Assembly: GCF_020531965.1 (NCBI RefSeq) | Contig: NZ_JAJAWH010000022.1 | Coordinates: 1 to 64,000, forward strand | Direction of reading: 5' to 3' | Source of the DNA: Pseudorhizobium xiangyangii | Lineage (GTDB): Bacteria; Pseudomonadota; Alphaproteobacteria; Rhizobiales; Rhizobiaceae | DNA: 64,000 bases | In this document: positions 41,870-51,967 of the stretch, piece after piece | Layout of the letters: each line of letters begins with the position of its first letter | Position numbering within the stretch: position 1 is the first letter of the stretch | Position numbers and translations under genes: made by a program | The notes under the pieces: generated by a model | What the model was told of the DNA's origin: nothing | Seen by the model: the letters and a program-made list of their open reading frames with translations, nothing else | The model's database searches: none

Positions 41870-44533
41870 CTAGCGGATCTCGAGCAGCCGCTCCAGATAG
41901 CGGCGCTCGGACTCCCCTGACAAGGCATTGCCAAGCCGCTCGCGGATGGCTTCCAAAATCTCTCGGGCGCGCTGGACGTCGATCTCGTCGGGAACCTTGA
42001 CCTGGTCACCGAAATCCGGGCCTGCCGTCGAACGGGGCCGACCTAGCGGGTCGCGGCCATTCTGGTTACCTTGAGAAAGCTGGCCGGGGCCTTCACCCTG
42101 GCCTTGGCCCTGACCTTGCTGCATGGCCTGCATCATCTGCTGCATCATGTCCTGCGCCCCCTTGCGCAGCGCATTGAGCGCATTGCCCTGTCCCTGGACG
42201 GCCTGCTCGCCTTCGCCTTCACCGAGAGCCTTGCCGGCCTTGCCCATCTCGCTCTCTGCTTCGCCGAAGCCTTCGCCGGGCTGCATGCCGAGGTCCTTCA
42301 GGCCCTGCTGAAGCTCCTGAAGCTGCTTGCCTAGCCCTTCCTGCTGTGCGCGCAGGTTCTTCAGCGCCTCGCGCAACTGCTCCGCGGTCATCTGGTCGGT
42401 GGGCGAGCCTTGCTGTCCCTGCTGATCTTGTTGCTCCTGCTCACCGGGTTGCCGCTGTCCCTGCTCATAAGGTTGTTCGCCTTCCTGACCTGGGTCACCG
42501 CGCTGCATGCGATCGCGCAGAGCCTGGTCGAGCTGGAAGGTTTCGTCCATCAACCGCTGCTGTTCCTGCATGATCTCGCCGAGCTTGTCGATCTGCTGGC
42601 GCATCGGGCTGTTCTGCTGCTGTCCCTGCTGACCCTGAGGCATGCGCCCGGCCTGCAGATTGTTCATCATCCGCTGTAGTTCGGAGAGCATCTGCTGGGC
42701 GGCATCGCGGTTGCCGGAGCGGGCCAGGTTTTCGATCTGGTCCATCATGTTCTGCAGGTCGCGCTGTCGGATGAAGTTCTCGGCCTGCATGTCCTGCTGC
42801 ATTCGGGGGCTGTTCTGCAGGCGCTGTGCTAGCTCCGACATGAACTCCTGCATGGCCTCGCGAAGCTCATCCATCAGCTTGGCGATCTCCTCATCGCTGG
42901 CGTCATTCTCCAGCGCCTCCTGCAAGGCGTTCTGGGCATCCCGGAGGCGCCGTTCGGCAGCCGACAGGTCACCATCCTCAATGCCGAGCGCGATTTCCCA
43001 AAGATAGTCGGCCGTCTGCTTCAACTGTTCATTGTCGCGCGCCAGTTCCATGCGTCCGAGCGCGGAACGGATCAGCAGAAAGTGGCTGAGGTTCGGGATC
43101 GTCTCGTCCGGCCGCAGCGCCAGAACTTCGTTCAGTTCGATCGCATGCGGCATCTGGCGGGTGTCGAGGGAGAAGACCTGTCGCTGTTCAGCGACCGCGG
43201 CGGCGAGAGGTTCGGAGAACGGTCGCCCAGGCAGCACCATCTCATGCGAAGGGCTCCGCGCGGTCTGCCCGGCGCCGTCTGTCGCGACCAGCGTGATGCG
43301 AACGCGTTTGCCCGCCAGCGGATGCTCCGTGAGGTTGCGGCTGGAAACAGCCTTGATCTCGCGCGTGTTCCGGCGGGGCAGATCGAGCCGGTATTCCGGC
43401 AAGGGGTACAGCGGCGTAGCGCCCGGTTCCTGCGGTTCGACCGCTTCGATGATGGCGTGAGCGTCCCGGATGCCGTAGTCGTCCTTGCCGGTGTAGCCGA
43501 TCTCAAGGGCGCCGTTCACCGCCCGCTTCGGCTGGTTGTCGAAGGCGATTTCCGGTGGCCGATCCGGGATGACGTCGAAGGTCCAGCTTTCGCCATTCAC
43601 GTTCAGCTCGCCGCTTTCGGCAATCTTCATCAGGTAGCTGCGCGGTGGAGGCGGCAGATCCTGTGCCGCGACTGACGGCGGTTGGGCTGGCGTCGTCGCT
43701 GCTTCCGGGCCGGGCTGCTGCTGATAAGCACTCTCGTCGCTGACTAGCGGAGTCGGATCCCCATTGGTCGCCGAAGCAAAGGTCACGGCCTCGCCGCCCT
43801 CGCCACCCGTGACGCGGACCGTAAGTTCGGAATTTTGCGGGATCGAGATGGTGTTGGCGGCCTGTGCATCGCGGCCAGTCAGGAAAATCGGCGCACGGCC
43901 GGTATAGGATGGCGGCGTCAGCCAGGCGTCGATCCGAAGATCCGGGTTTGTGCTGACGGGCAAGGCTGCGGGACGGAAGGCGTCGCCGATCGATCCTGCG
44001 CCGTTCGAGAAGGAAAAACCGAAGGCGGCGGCGACCAGAAGTGCCGGCACTGCGCGCAGGGCGAAACGGTCGTGGCGTGCGATGTCGGGCCGGGGGAGGC
44101 CCGTATCAAGCCCGGCGATGCGCTCTGCCATGCGGATCTGGTGCTCCGTCCAGAGTGCGCGCGCGAACGGGGTTTCGAATGCGGGTACGTCTTCCTGCAC
44201 TGCCACGGGCTGGTGCTGGAGATTGTTGCGTTCTTCGAGAAGCCGGTCGGCCTCGCCTGCCGCAGGCCAGCGAATTCTCGCGATCGGCATCAGGGTAGCA
44301 AGAAAGCCGAGGCCAAATACCGCGAGGACAATCCACCGAACGATATCCGGGACGATGCGGAAAAGCCCGAACCAGGTAAAGGCGAGAAACAGCGCAGTGA
44401 TGCAGAGCAGAGGTAACAGTCGCGGTGTAAGGCGCTCGAAAAACAGCACGCAACGGGCCAGCGAACGCTTCAGCGCCACGCGACGTGCGAGTGCTGGAAG
44501 GGCATGGAAGGCGCCTTTGCGTGTGATGCTCAT
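41870..44533 (-). CDS. TIGR02302 family (DUF4175) membrane protein
   Basis: 887 residues. Three hydrophobic helices lie near the N-terminus (RLLPLLCITALFLAFTWFGLF, IVRWIVLAVFGLGFLATLMP, AVPALLVAAAFGFSF), then a beta-rich periplasmic part (about 190-460), a coiled-coil region (about 480-640), and a Gln/Gly/Met-rich low-complexity tail (about 640-850) before the end. DUF4175 proteins occur widely in alphaproteobacteria but their role is unknown to me. Size and orientation beside cpdR are typical of Rhizobiales. It probably forms its own transcript. Confidence 0.85.
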   Translation of the reverse strand: MSITRKGAFHALPALARRVALKRSLARCVLFFERLTPRLLPLLCITALFLAFTWFGLFRIVPDIVRWIVLAVFGLGFLATLMPIARIRWPAAGEADRLLEERNNLQHQPVAVQEDVPAFETPFARALWTEHQIRMAERIAGLDTGLPRPDIARHDRFALRAVPALLVAAAFGFSFSNGAGSIGDAFRPAALPVSTNPDLRIDAWLTPPSYTGRAPIFLTGRDAQAANTISIPQNSELTVRVTGGEGGEAVTFASATNGDPTPLVSDESAYQQQPGPEAATTPAQPPSVAAQDLPPPPRSYLMKIAESGELNVNGESWTFDVIPDRPPEIAFDNQPKRAVNGALEIGYTGKDDYGIRDAHAIIEAVEPQEPGATPLYPLPEYRLDLPRRNTREIKAVSSRNLTEHPLAGKRVRITLVATDGAGQTARSPSHEMVLPGRPFSEPLAAAVAEQRQVFSLDTRQMPHAIELNEVLALRPDETIPNLSHFLLIRSALGRMELARDNEQLKQTADYLWEIALGIEDGDLSAAERRLRDAQNALQEALENDASDEEIAKLMDELREAMQEFMSELAQRLQNSPRMQQDMQAENFIRQRDLQNMMDQIENLARSGNRDAAQQMLSELQRMMNNLQAGRMPQGQQGQQQNSPMRQQIDKLGEIMQEQQRLMDETFQLDQALRDRMQRGDPGQEGEQPYEQGQRQPGEQEQQDQQGQQGSPTDQMTAEQLREALKNLRAQQEGLGKQLQELQQGLKDLGMQPGEGFGEAESEMGKAGKALGEGEGEQAVQGQGNALNALRKGAQDMMQQMMQAMQQGQGQGQGEGPGQLSQGNQNGRDPLGRPRSTAGPDFGDQVKVPDEIDVQRAREILEAIRERLGNALSGESERRYLERLLEIR

Positions 44534-44694
44534 GCGGACCGTCTCCTGTGGCGGCGCAAATGCCAGCCACGCCTCGGGCGGCTTAGCCCCAGTTTCAAGA
44601 TAGCAATCTTTATGGCGAAGACGAGGGCGGTTGTCCGGCCGCCCTCATATTTCCGGCGTAGTTCCAGCAAAAGTGAACGCGTTTGCAGGCGCTG

Positions 44695-45963
44695 TTACGC
44701 AAGCCAGTCGGGAAGAGAGTCCAGCGCGATCAGGTCCTCGTAGGTGCCGCGCGGGCGGACGACGTGAAAATCACTGCCCTTGACCAGCACTTCGGGAACC
44801 AGCAGGCGGGAGTTGTAGGTCCCGGCCTGCACTGCGCCGTAGGCGCCGGCCGATCCTACCGCGATCAGGTCGCCGGGCTTCGGTGCGGCCATTTCGCGGT
44901 CGAGCGCCAGATAGTCGCCTGTTTCGCAGACCGGGCCGACAATGTCCCCCCGGATGCGTGGCGTACTGGCGGCGGCAGCGACCACCGGGCGGATCTCGTG
45001 GTAGGCCTCGTAGAGCGTCGGGCGGATGAGATCGTTCATCGCGCCATCGACGATCACGAAGGCCTTTTCGCCACCGTCCTTCACGTAGACGACTTCGGTC
45101 ACCATGATGCCGGCATTGCCGACAATCAGCCGGCCCGGCTCGGTGATGATCTTGCAATCGAGTGAGCGCAGCTGGCGCTTGACAGTCTCCGCGTAGGCAT
45201 CGGGAAGCGGGGGCGGATTGTTGTCGTCCTTGTAGGGGATGCCGAGGCCTCCGCCGATATCCACGTGGTCGATGCGATGGCCGTTGGCACGCAGGGTGTC
45301 CACCAGCTCACGAAGCAGGCGGAAGGCGTCTTCGAAAGGTTGCAGTTCGGTGATCTGGCTGCCGATATGCATATCGATGCCGGTCACCTCGATGCCGGGC
45401 AATTGAGCCGCATGGGCGTAGACGGCCTCGGCGCGCTCGTAGGAAATGCCGAACTTGTTTTCCTTCTTGCCGGTCGAGATCTTCGCATGCGTCCGGGCGT
45501 CCACGTCCGGATTGATGCGGAATGAGACATGCGCGCGCTTGCCCATCCGCTGGGCGCGCTGGTTCAGCACTTCCAGTTCGGGCTCGGATTCGACGTTGAA
45601 GCAGTAGATTCCGGTCTCGAGCGCGAGGTCCATCTCGGAAGCCGTCTTGCCGACGCCCGAGAACATGATGCGGTTTGCCGGGATGCCGGCAGCGAGCGCA
45701 CGGCGCAGTTCTCCGCCGGACACGACGTCCACTCCGGCGCCGAGGCGTCCGAGCGTCTTCAGGACCGCCTGGTTGGAATTGGCCTTCATGGCGTAGCAGA
45801 CCATGGCGTCGACGTCCGCGAAGGCCTGGGAGAACACCTTGTAGTGCCGCTCCAGCGTTGCCGTCGAATAGCAGTAGAAGGGAGTGCCGACCGCCTTGGC
45901 GATTTCCGGGATCGGCACGTTCTCGGCGTGGAGCACGCCGTCGATATAATGAAAGTGATTCAC
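44695..45963 (-). CDS. lysA: Diaminopimelate decarboxylase
   Basis: 422 residues, PLP-dependent alanine-racemase-like TIM barrel. It decarboxylates meso-diaminopimelate to lysine, the last lysine step. The PLP lysine is in CYAMKANSNQAVLKT (about residues 56-70). Further motifs are HIGSQITELQPF, IDIGGGLGIPY (as VDIGGGLGIPY), EPGRLIVGNAG and GPVCETGDYLA. It follows a 12-bp gap from a small lipoprotein gene, a setting shared by many proteobacteria. Confidence 0.96.
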   Translation of the reverse strand: MNHFHYIDGVLHAENVPIPEIAKAVGTPFYCYSTATLERHYKVFSQAFADVDAMVCYAMKANSNQAVLKTLGRLGAGVDVVSGGELRRALAAGIPANRIMFSGVGKTASEMDLALETGIYCFNVESEPELEVLNQRAQRMGKRAHVSFRINPDVDARTHAKISTGKKENKFGISYERAEAVYAHAAQLPGIEVTGIDMHIGSQITELQPFEDAFRLLRELVDTLRANGHRIDHVDIGGGLGIPYKDDNNPPPLPDAYAETVKRQLRSLDCKIITEPGRLIVGNAGIMVTEVVYVKDGGEKAFVIVDGAMNDLIRPTLYEAYHEIRPVVAAAASTPRIRGDIVGPVCETGDYLALDREMAAPKPGDLIAVGSAGAYGAVQAGTYNSRLLVPEVLVKGSDFHVVRPRGTYEDLIALDSLPDWLA

Positions 45964-45975
45964 GTCAAATTCCGC

Positions 45976-46176
45976 TTAGAGGAGGGGGTCGAGGAGAAAC
46001 GGCTTCTCGGCGACCGGTTGTGCCTGCCGGCTTTCCCCCGTCGTGCGAACGTTCTGCTGCTCGACCGGTGTGCTCGGACGATCGAGATCACCCTTTCGGC
46101 CGCATCCCGCAAGGACTATCCCCGCTGCGGCGAGCATCAGGACCGCGGTGCCGAATTTCTGCGAGCGCATCGACAT
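45976..46176 (-). CDS. lptM: Small LptM-like outer-membrane lipoprotein
   Basis: 66 residues: signal peptide with lipobox LAGC (Cys about 25) and a short polar chain GRKGDLDRPSTP. The LAGCGRKGDL pattern and the place between argH and lysA match the LptM (YifL) lipoproteins, which help assemble the LptD translocon in E. coli. The conserved part is only about 12 residues after the Cys. Start at 46176 or 46170 gives little difference. Confidence 0.8.
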   Translation of the reverse strand: MSMRSQKFGTAVLMLAAAGIVLAGCGRKGDLDRPSTPVEQQNVRTTGESRQAQPVAEKPFLLDPLL

Positions 46177-46261
46177 TTCACTTCCTTCATTGACTGGTAG
46201 CGACTGTGTTCATAGCGAAGTTTCCGCCGCTTGTGCAATGACGGCGGAGCTTTTGAACAGA

Positions 46262-47665
46262 CTAGTTGCGTTCGCGCCACCAGGCGATCTGCTTGCGCAC
46301 CTCCGATGGGGCCGTTCCGCCGAAGCTCGTGCGGCTGGCGACCGAGGCGTCAACGGAAAGGACGTCGAAGACCTTGTCCGTGATATCCGCGTGAATGCCC
46401 TGGAGGTCCTGGAGCGAAAGCTCGGCCAGGTCGCAACTCTTCTGCTCGGCGAGCGCGACGGCGCGACCGGTCACATGGTGCGCATCGCGGAACGGTAGTC
46501 CTGCCTCGCGTACCAGCCAGTCGGCAAGGTCTGTCGCGGTGGAATAGCCCGAGCCGGCGGCGGCGCGCATCCGGTCGGTGCGTATAGTCATGTCGCGTAC
46601 CATGCCGGTCATGGCGGCGATTGCCAGTTCCAGGCTTTCGGCGGCGTCGAAAACCTGTTCCTTGTCTTCCTGCATGTCCTTCGAATAGGCCAGCGGCAGG
46701 CCCTTCATCACGGTCAGGAGCGCGATCAGCGAGCCGTTGATGCGGCCGGTCTTTGCGCGCACCAGTTCGGCTGCATCCGGGTTCTTCTTCTGCGGCATGA
46801 TGGAGGAACCGGTCGAGAAGGCATCAGAAAGCCGGATGAAGCCGAATTGCGGCGTCGACCAGATGACGATCTCTTCCGCCAGGCGCGAAAGATGCATGGA
46901 GCAGATCGCGGCCACCGACAGGAATTCCAGCGCAAAATCCCGGTCCGACACCGTATCGATCGAGTTGCGGGTGGGCTCGCGGAAGCCGAGAGCCTTGGCG
47001 GTCATGTGGCGGTCGATTGGAAAGCCGGTACCGGCAAGGGCCGCAGCGCCGATCGGAGATTCGTCGAGGTGATCGATCGCATGGCGCACGCGCTGTCGGT
47101 CGCGGCCGAACATTTCCACATAGGCCATGCAGTGATGGCCGAACGTCACCGGCTGTGCGGTCTGAAGATGTGTGAAGCCTGGCATGACAGTGTCGGCGTG
47201 CTCTTCCGCCCGATCCAGGAAGGCTGCGATCAGGCCGGTGAGCATCGTCTCTGTCTTGGCCAATTCTTCCTTGACCCAGAGACGGAAGTCGAGCGCCACC
47301 TGGTCGTTGCGCGAGCGGGCGGTGTGCAGACGGCCGGCAGCAGGGCCGATCAGCGCAGCAAGGCGCGCTTCAATGTTCATGTGGATGTCTTCAAGCTTGC
47401 GCGAGAACTCGAATGTGCCGCTCTCGATCTCTGACAGGATCGTGTTCAGTCCCTCGACAATCTTGTCTTTATCTTCGTGGGAAATGATGCCTTTCTCCGC
47501 CAGCATGGTCGCATGCGCCATTGAGCCGCGGATGTCCTGGGCGAAAAGCTTCTTGTCGAACCCGATGGAGGCATTTATCTCCTCCATGATAGCATCCGGC
47601 CCTGAGGCAAAGCGACCGCCCCACATCTGGTTGGAGGATACCGCGTCCTTCGTGCCGTCAGCCAT
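46262..47665 (-). CDS. argH: Argininosuccinate lyase
   Basis: 467 residues, fumarase/aspartase superfamily. It splits argininosuccinate into arginine and fumarate. [21 protein letters not shown] is the standard N-terminus, [18 protein letters not shown] and [23 protein letters not shown] are the catalytic and signature loops. The reading frame stays open upstream, but extension past ATG 47665 would cross tlpA. It is 85 bp upstream of lptM-lysA, so all three are likely one operon. Confidence 0.96.
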   Translation of the reverse strand: MADGTKDAVSSNQMWGGRFASGPDAIMEEINASIGFDKKLFAQDIRGSMAHATMLAEKGIISHEDKDKIVEGLNTILSEIESGTFEFSRKLEDIHMNIEARLAALIGPAAGRLHTARSRNDQVALDFRLWVKEELAKTETMLTGLIAAFLDRAEEHADTVMPGFTHLQTAQPVTFGHHCMAYVEMFGRDRQRVRHAIDHLDESPIGAAALAGTGFPIDRHMTAKALGFREPTRNSIDTVSDRDFALEFLSVAAICSMHLSRLAEEIVIWSTPQFGFIRLSDAFSTGSSIMPQKKNPDAAELVRAKTGRINGSLIALLTVMKGLPLAYSKDMQEDKEQVFDAAESLELAIAAMTGMVRDMTIRTDRMRAAAGSGYSTATDLADWLVREAGLPFRDAHHVTGRAVALAEQKSCDLAELSLQDLQGIHADITDKVFDVLSVDASVASRTSFGGTAPSEVRKQIAWWRERN

Positions 47666-47687
47666 GATGCCTGTCCTGGAGTTCCTG

Positions 47688-48359
47688 ATGACGAATAAAA
47701 GACCGCTTGGCCTTCCGTCCGCCAAACTGATTGTGATTGCTGGCGTCGCCGGGCTGCTTGCCGGCGCCGTCGCGGTATACGTGACGAACACGGGGTCTGG
47801 CAATGCCGACATGGCGGCCGAGGTCGCCGCCGTGGCCGGCAGCTGCGAAGGAACGGTGGAACTGGCGAAGAAGGTCGACGAGTTCGCCAGGGGCGAGGTC
47901 GCCGCCATGGCGGCCGCCACGACGGCGCGGCCGATCAGCCTGGCGTTCAAGGGACCCGAAGGTCAGGCCCTCGAGACATCGGATTTTGCCGGCAAGACGG
48001 TTCTGCTGAACCTCTGGGCGACCTGGTGCGGGCCGTGCCGGGAGGAAATGCCGGCGCTCAACAATCTGCAGAAGGAGATGGGCGGAGAGGATTTCGAGGT
48101 CGTCGCCGTCAACATCGACACGGGTTCGGACGAGAAGCCGAAGGAATTCTTGGCGGAGACCGGGGTCGATGCGCTTCGCTACTATCGCGACAGCACCATG
48201 GGTGTGTTCAACACCATGAAGAAGGAGGGGCTGGCCTTCGGCCTGCCGGTGACGCTCATCCTCGACAAGCAGGGTTGCCTCGTCTCAGCCATGAACGGCC
48301 CGGCGGTCTGGGACAGTGCCGATGCCAAGGCGATGATCGCCGCGGCGAAAGGACCTTAA
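47688..48359 (+). CDS. tlpA: TlpA/CycY-like thiol:disulfide oxidoreductase
   Basis: 223 residues with one N-terminal membrane anchor ([21 protein letters not shown]) and a periplasmic thioredoxin-like domain. The redox motif is [16 protein letters not shown] second Cys pair (SC at about 60 and QGC near 200) is as in TlpA family members, which reduce cytochrome-oxidase copper sites or apocytochrome c. ATG 47688 has GGAG at 6 nt; in-frame ATGs at 47664/47667 overlap the argH start codon on the other strand and are less likely. Its stop overlaps the next convergent gene. Confidence 0.87.
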   Translation: MTNKRPLGLPSAKLIVIAGVAGLLAGAVAVYVTNTGSGNADMAAEVAAVAGSCEGTVELAKKVDEFARGEVAAMAAATTARPISLAFKGPEGQALETSDFAGKTVLLNLWATWCGPCREEMPALNNLQKEMGGEDFEVVAVNIDTGSDEKPKEFLAETGVDALRYYRDSTMGVFNTMKKEGLAFGLPVTLILDKQGCLVSAMNGPAVWDSADAKAMIAAAKGP

Positions 48360-49240
48360 CGGGTCGGAACCGGCGTCTCGCCGCGATAATCGTAGAAGCC
48401 GCGGCCGGACTTGCGACCAAGCCAACCGGCTTCGACATACTTCACCAGCAGCGGGCACGGGCGGTACTTGCTGTCCGCCAGCCCGTCATGCAGGACCTGC
48501 ATGATCGAGAGACAGGTATCGAGTCCGATGAAATCGGCGAGCTGCAGCGGGCCCATCGGGTGGTTCGCACCAAGCTTCATCGCCGTGTCGATCGCATCGA
48601 CGGAGCCCACGCCTTCGTAGAGCGTGTAGATCGCCTCGTTGATCATCGGCAGCAGGATGCGGTTGACGATGAAGGCGGGGAAGTCCTCGGCAACGGTGAT
48701 CGTCTTGTCGAGGCTTGCAACGAACTCCTTCGCCGTGGTGAACGTGGCTTCTCCGGTGGCAATCCCGCGGACCAGTTCCACGAGTTTCATCACCGGGACG
48801 GGGTTCATGAAATGGATGCCCATGAACCGCTCGGGGCGATCCGTTGCCGAGGCGAGACGGGTGATGGAAAGCGACGAGGTGTTGGTGGCAAGCAGTGCTT
48901 CGGGTTTCAGGACCGGGCAGACTGCCGCGTAAATCTTGCGCTTGACACTCTCGTCTTCCGTTGCTGCTTCGATGACAAGATCCATCGACGCAAGGTCGTT
49001 GAGATCCGCCGAAGCGGAAATGCGCGAAAGCGCTGCCTTGCGGTCGTCATCCGAGAGCTTGCCGTGACTGGCTTGGCGGGCGAGATTGCCGTTGATCGTG
49101 GCGAGCCCTGCTTCGACTCTGTCGGGAGACAGGTCGTAAATATGCACCTTGTAGCCAGCGATCGCGCTGACATGGGCAATGCCGCATCCCATTTGTCCGG
49201 CGCCGATGATGCCGATGTTCTGAATTGTCGCCAGACTCAT
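48356..49240 (-). CDS. 3-Hydroxybutyryl-CoA dehydrogenase
   Basis: 294 residues. It interconverts acetoacetyl-CoA and 3-hydroxybutyryl-CoA with NAD(P). The Rossmann motif is IGIIGAGQMGCGIAHV (about 8-23), and the family segment is GIHFMNPVPVMKLVELV, with HPMGPLQLADFIGLD in the C-terminal domain. It lies downstream of etfBA on the same strand with a 114-bp gap; this neighbourhood is common in alphaproteobacteria and fits short-chain acyl-CoA or polyhydroxybutyrate metabolism. Confidence 0.93.
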   Translation of the reverse strand: MSLATIQNIGIIGAGQMGCGIAHVSAIAGYKVHIYDLSPDRVEAGLATINGNLARQASHGKLSDDDRKAALSRISASADLNDLASMDLVIEAATEDESVKRKIYAAVCPVLKPEALLATNTSSLSITRLASATDRPERFMGIHFMNPVPVMKLVELVRGIATGEATFTTAKEFVASLDKTITVAEDFPAFIVNRILLPMINEAIYTLYEGVGSVDAIDTAMKLGANHPMGPLQLADFIGLDTCLSIMQVLHDGLADSKYRPCPLLVKYVEAGWLGRKSGRGFYDYRGETPVPTR

Positions 49241-49354
49241 GGGTAGCTCCCTGCGGGCGTCTTGCCGCCCGTATTGTACGCCGGCCCCTCGCTGGGGCCG
49301 GCTGCGTAGCCAGTTGGCTTAGTTCTAGCGTCTTTCGCAGGTGCGAAGCAACGC

Positions 49355-50284
49355 TTAAAGCGCCTTCTCGAGCTCGGGCAGGATCTCGAAGAGGTCGCCG
49401 ACGAGGCCGTAGTCGGCGACCTGGAAGATCGGCGCTTCCTCGTCCTTGTTGATCGCGACGATGACCTTGGAATCCTTCATGCCGGCGAGATGCTGGATGG
49501 CACCGGAAATGCCGACCGCGATGTAGAGCGCAGGCGCGACGACCTTGCCGGTCTGGCCGACCTGCCAGTCGTTCGGCGCATAGCCCGCATCGACGGCGGC
49601 ACGGCTTGCACCGACGGCGGCACCCAGCTTGTCGGCCACCGGCAGGATCACCGCGTTGAACTTCTCCGCCGAGCCCAGCGCACGGCCACCGGAGATGATG
49701 ATCCTGGCCGACGTCAGTTCCGGACGCTCGGACGAAGCGATCGCATCGGAAACAAAGCTGGACAGGCCGGAACCTGCCGGTGCCGAAACAGTCTCGACCG
49801 AAGCCGAACCACCGTCGCCTGCCGCAGCAAATGCGGCGGTGCGAACGGTGATGACCTTCTTCGCATCGGTCGACTGCACCGTCTGGATGGCATTGCCGGC
49901 ATAGATCGGCCGCTTGAACGTATCGGGGCTCAAGACCTCGATGATTTCCGAGACCTGCGCGACGTCGAGCAGGGCCGCCACGCGCGGCATGACGTTCTTG
50001 GCCGATGCCGTGGCCGCCGCGATGATCGTGTCGTAGCTGCCGGCGATCGAAACGACCAGGTCGGCGAGCGGCTCGGCGAGGTTGTTGGCAAGCTCTGCGC
50101 TATCGGCAGCCAAGACCTTGGAGACACCGTCGAGCCTGGCGGCGGCATCGGCGGCACCCTTGGCGCCCGAGCCGGCGACCAGCACGTGGATATCGTCGCC
50201 AATTGCCTTCGCCGCAGTCAGCGCCTTGGCGGTCTGATCGGAAAGGGTGGTGTTGTCGTGTTCTGCCAGAAGAAGAATGGCCAT
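49355..50284 (-). CDS. etfA: Electron transfer flavoprotein subunit alpha
   Basis: 309 residues. The FAD-binding C-terminal domain (ETF_alpha) has [37 protein letters not shown] and [31 protein letters not shown]. The N-terminal half ([14 protein letters not shown]) is the shared ETF domain. With EtfB it carries electrons from acyl-CoA dehydrogenases to ETF-ubiquinone oxidoreductase. ATG 50284 follows AGGGAGATTACGAT. It is 25 bp after etfB, so they are co-transcribed. Confidence 0.95.
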   Translation of the reverse strand: MAILLLAEHDNTTLSDQTAKALTAAKAIGDDIHVLVAGSGAKGAADAAARLDGVSKVLAADSAELANNLAEPLADLVVSIAGSYDTIIAAATASAKNVMPRVAALLDVAQVSEIIEVLSPDTFKRPIYAGNAIQTVQSTDAKKVITVRTAAFAAAGDGGSASVETVSAPAGSGLSSFVSDAIASSERPELTSARIIISGGRALGSAEKFNAVILPVADKLGAAVGASRAAVDAGYAPNDWQVGQTGKVVAPALYIAVGISGAIQHLAGMKDSKVIVAINKDEEAPIFQVADYGLVGDLFEILPELEKAL

Positions 50285-50309
50285 ATCGTAATCTCCCTGT
50301 TCTTCCGAC

Positions 50310-51059
50310 TTAAAGCACGCCGGCTTCGGTCTTGAGCTTCTCGACCAGCTCGGCAACGGTCTTGACCTTGATGCCGGCCTTGCGGCCGCCCGGCTCCTCG
50401 GTCTTCAGCACCTTGAGGCGCGGCGCGGTATCAACGCCGAAATCGGCCGGCGACGTCTTGTCGAGCGGCTTCTTCTTCGCCTTCATGATGTTGGGCAGCG
50501 ATGCGTAGCGCGGCTCGTTGAGGCGAAGGTCGGTGGTGACGATGGCCGGCAGCTTGACCTCGACGGTCTGCAATCCGCCATCGACTTCGCGGGTTACCGT
50601 TGCAGAGCCGTCGCCGATCTCCACCTTGGAGGCGAACGTCGCCTGGCCCCACTTCAGGAGTGCGGCAAGCATCTGGCCGGTCTGGTTGCTGTCGTCGTCG
50701 ATCGCCTGCTTGCCGAGGATCACCAGACCCGGGGCTTCGGCTTCAGCGACACCCTTGAGGATCTTGGCCACAGTGAGCGGCTCGAGCGCCTCTTCGGTCT
50801 CGACGAGGATCGCACGATCGGCACCCATGGCCAGCGCGGTGCGCAGCGTCTCTTCCGCCTTTGCAGGGCCGATCGACACCACGACCACCTCTTCCGCCTT
50901 GCCGGCTTCCTTCAGCCGCAGAGCCTCTTCCACGGAGATCTCGTCGAACGGGTTCATCGACATCTTCACGTTGGCCAGCTCGACGCCGGAACCATCCGGC
51001 TTCACGCGGATCTTCACGTTGTAATCGACCACGCGCTTGACAGGCACCAGGATCTTCAT
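50310..51059 (-). CDS. etfB: Electron transfer flavoprotein subunit beta
   Basis: 249 residues, normal EtfB length. It binds AMP and pairs with EtfA. N-terminus [20 protein letters not shown], conserved [26 protein letters not shown], and the recognition-loop region [30 protein letters not shown] are visible. First gene of the etfBA-dehydrogenase group on the minus strand. Confidence 0.96.
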   Translation of the reverse strand: MKILVPVKRVVDYNVKIRVKPDGSGVELANVKMSMNPFDEISVEEALRLKEAGKAEEVVVVSIGPAKAEETLRTALAMGADRAILVETEEALEPLTVAKILKGVAEAEAPGLVILGKQAIDDDSNQTGQMLAALLKWGQATFASKVEIGDGSATVTREVDGGLQTVEVKLPAIVTTDLRLNEPRYASLPNIMKAKKKPLDKTSPADFGVDTAPRLKVLKTEEPGGRKAGIKVKTVAELVEKLKTEAGVL

Positions 51060-51199
51060 GGGGTCCTTCCTTGGGATTCTACTGGCCGAAAGATGCGGCC
51101 TTTCCCGTTCGTTAGTTGTCAGTGGGCGACATGGATACCCATTTTTTCCGCGAACACAACGTGGTATTGAGCCGGATGTGCGGCCGTTTCGTCATATAT

Positions 51200-51946
51200 C
51201 TATGACTTTGCCGGCATGATCTGCGGAACGCCCGTTCGCGTCTCCACCGCCTTCGGCAGGATGACCTTGCGGTCGAAAAGCGGGACCCCTTTCCGGCGCA
51301 TGAAAATCACCAGAATGGCACCAGCCATGATGCCGCCGACATGAGCGCCCCAGGATATCATGCCGTCCAGGTCGAGGGCCAGCATTGCGAATTGCTGCAC
51401 CAGCCACAGGGCGAGGGGAATGAACGCCGGCAGGGGCAAGGGGATGCGGAAGAGTACGAGAACCCAAAGGCGGACGCGAGGATGCAGCAGGAAATATGCG
51501 GCGACGATCCCCGAGATCGCGCCGGATGCGCCGATCAGCGGTCCTTCCGAGCCGGGTGCTATGACGCCGTGCAGGACTGCGCCGGCTGCCGCACACAGCA
51601 AATAGAAGATCAGAAAGCGGAAGTGGCCGAGCGCATCCTCGACGTTGTCGCCGAAAACCCAAAGGAAGACCATGTTCGAAGCCAAGTGCCAGACGTCGAG
51701 GTGAACGAAGGAATAGGTCACGTAGGTGGCGCTCTCGGGAACCAGCACAAGGTCGGGATCGAGATAAGCGTGGTCGGAAATGACAGCCGGGATGTAGCCG
51801 AGGCCGAGCGCGGCAAGTTCGCCGACCATCTCGGGAGCAACGGCTGCAAAGGCCCAAACAGCGACGTTTATAGCGATAAGCCCGATCGTGACGTACTGGA
51901 CGCGAATGTATTTTAGCGCATTGGCATCATGGAGCGGGATGAACAT
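51200..51946 (-). CDS. Rhomboid-family intramembrane serine protease
   Basis: 248 residues with about six membrane helices. The catalytic Ser is in GASGAISGIVAAYF (GxSG motif) and the His is in WGAHVGGIMAGA; HLASNMVFLWVFGDNVED matches the HxxxN region. Rhomboids cut membrane proteins within the bilayer; substrates are unknown. ATG 51946 (MFIPLHDANALKYIR) is typical of this family. The gene is 21 bp downstream of an adenosyltransferase gene on the same strand. Confidence 0.88.
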   Translation of the reverse strand: MFIPLHDANALKYIRVQYVTIGLIAINVAVWAFAAVAPEMVGELAALGLGYIPAVISDHAYLDPDLVLVPESATYVTYSFVHLDVWHLASNMVFLWVFGDNVEDALGHFRFLIFYLLCAAAGAVLHGVIAPGSEGPLIGASGAISGIVAAYFLLHPRVRLWVLVLFRIPLPLPAFIPLALWLVQQFAMLALDLDGMISWGAHVGGIMAGAILVIFMRRKGVPLFDRKVILPKAVETRTGVPQIMPAKS

Positions 51947-51967
51947 GCAACTCTTTTCCGCTTCCAA

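Noticed and set aside
47172-47687. Upstream extension of tlpA
   Set aside because: The extension runs antisense to argH; signal anchor and ribosome site place the start at 47688.
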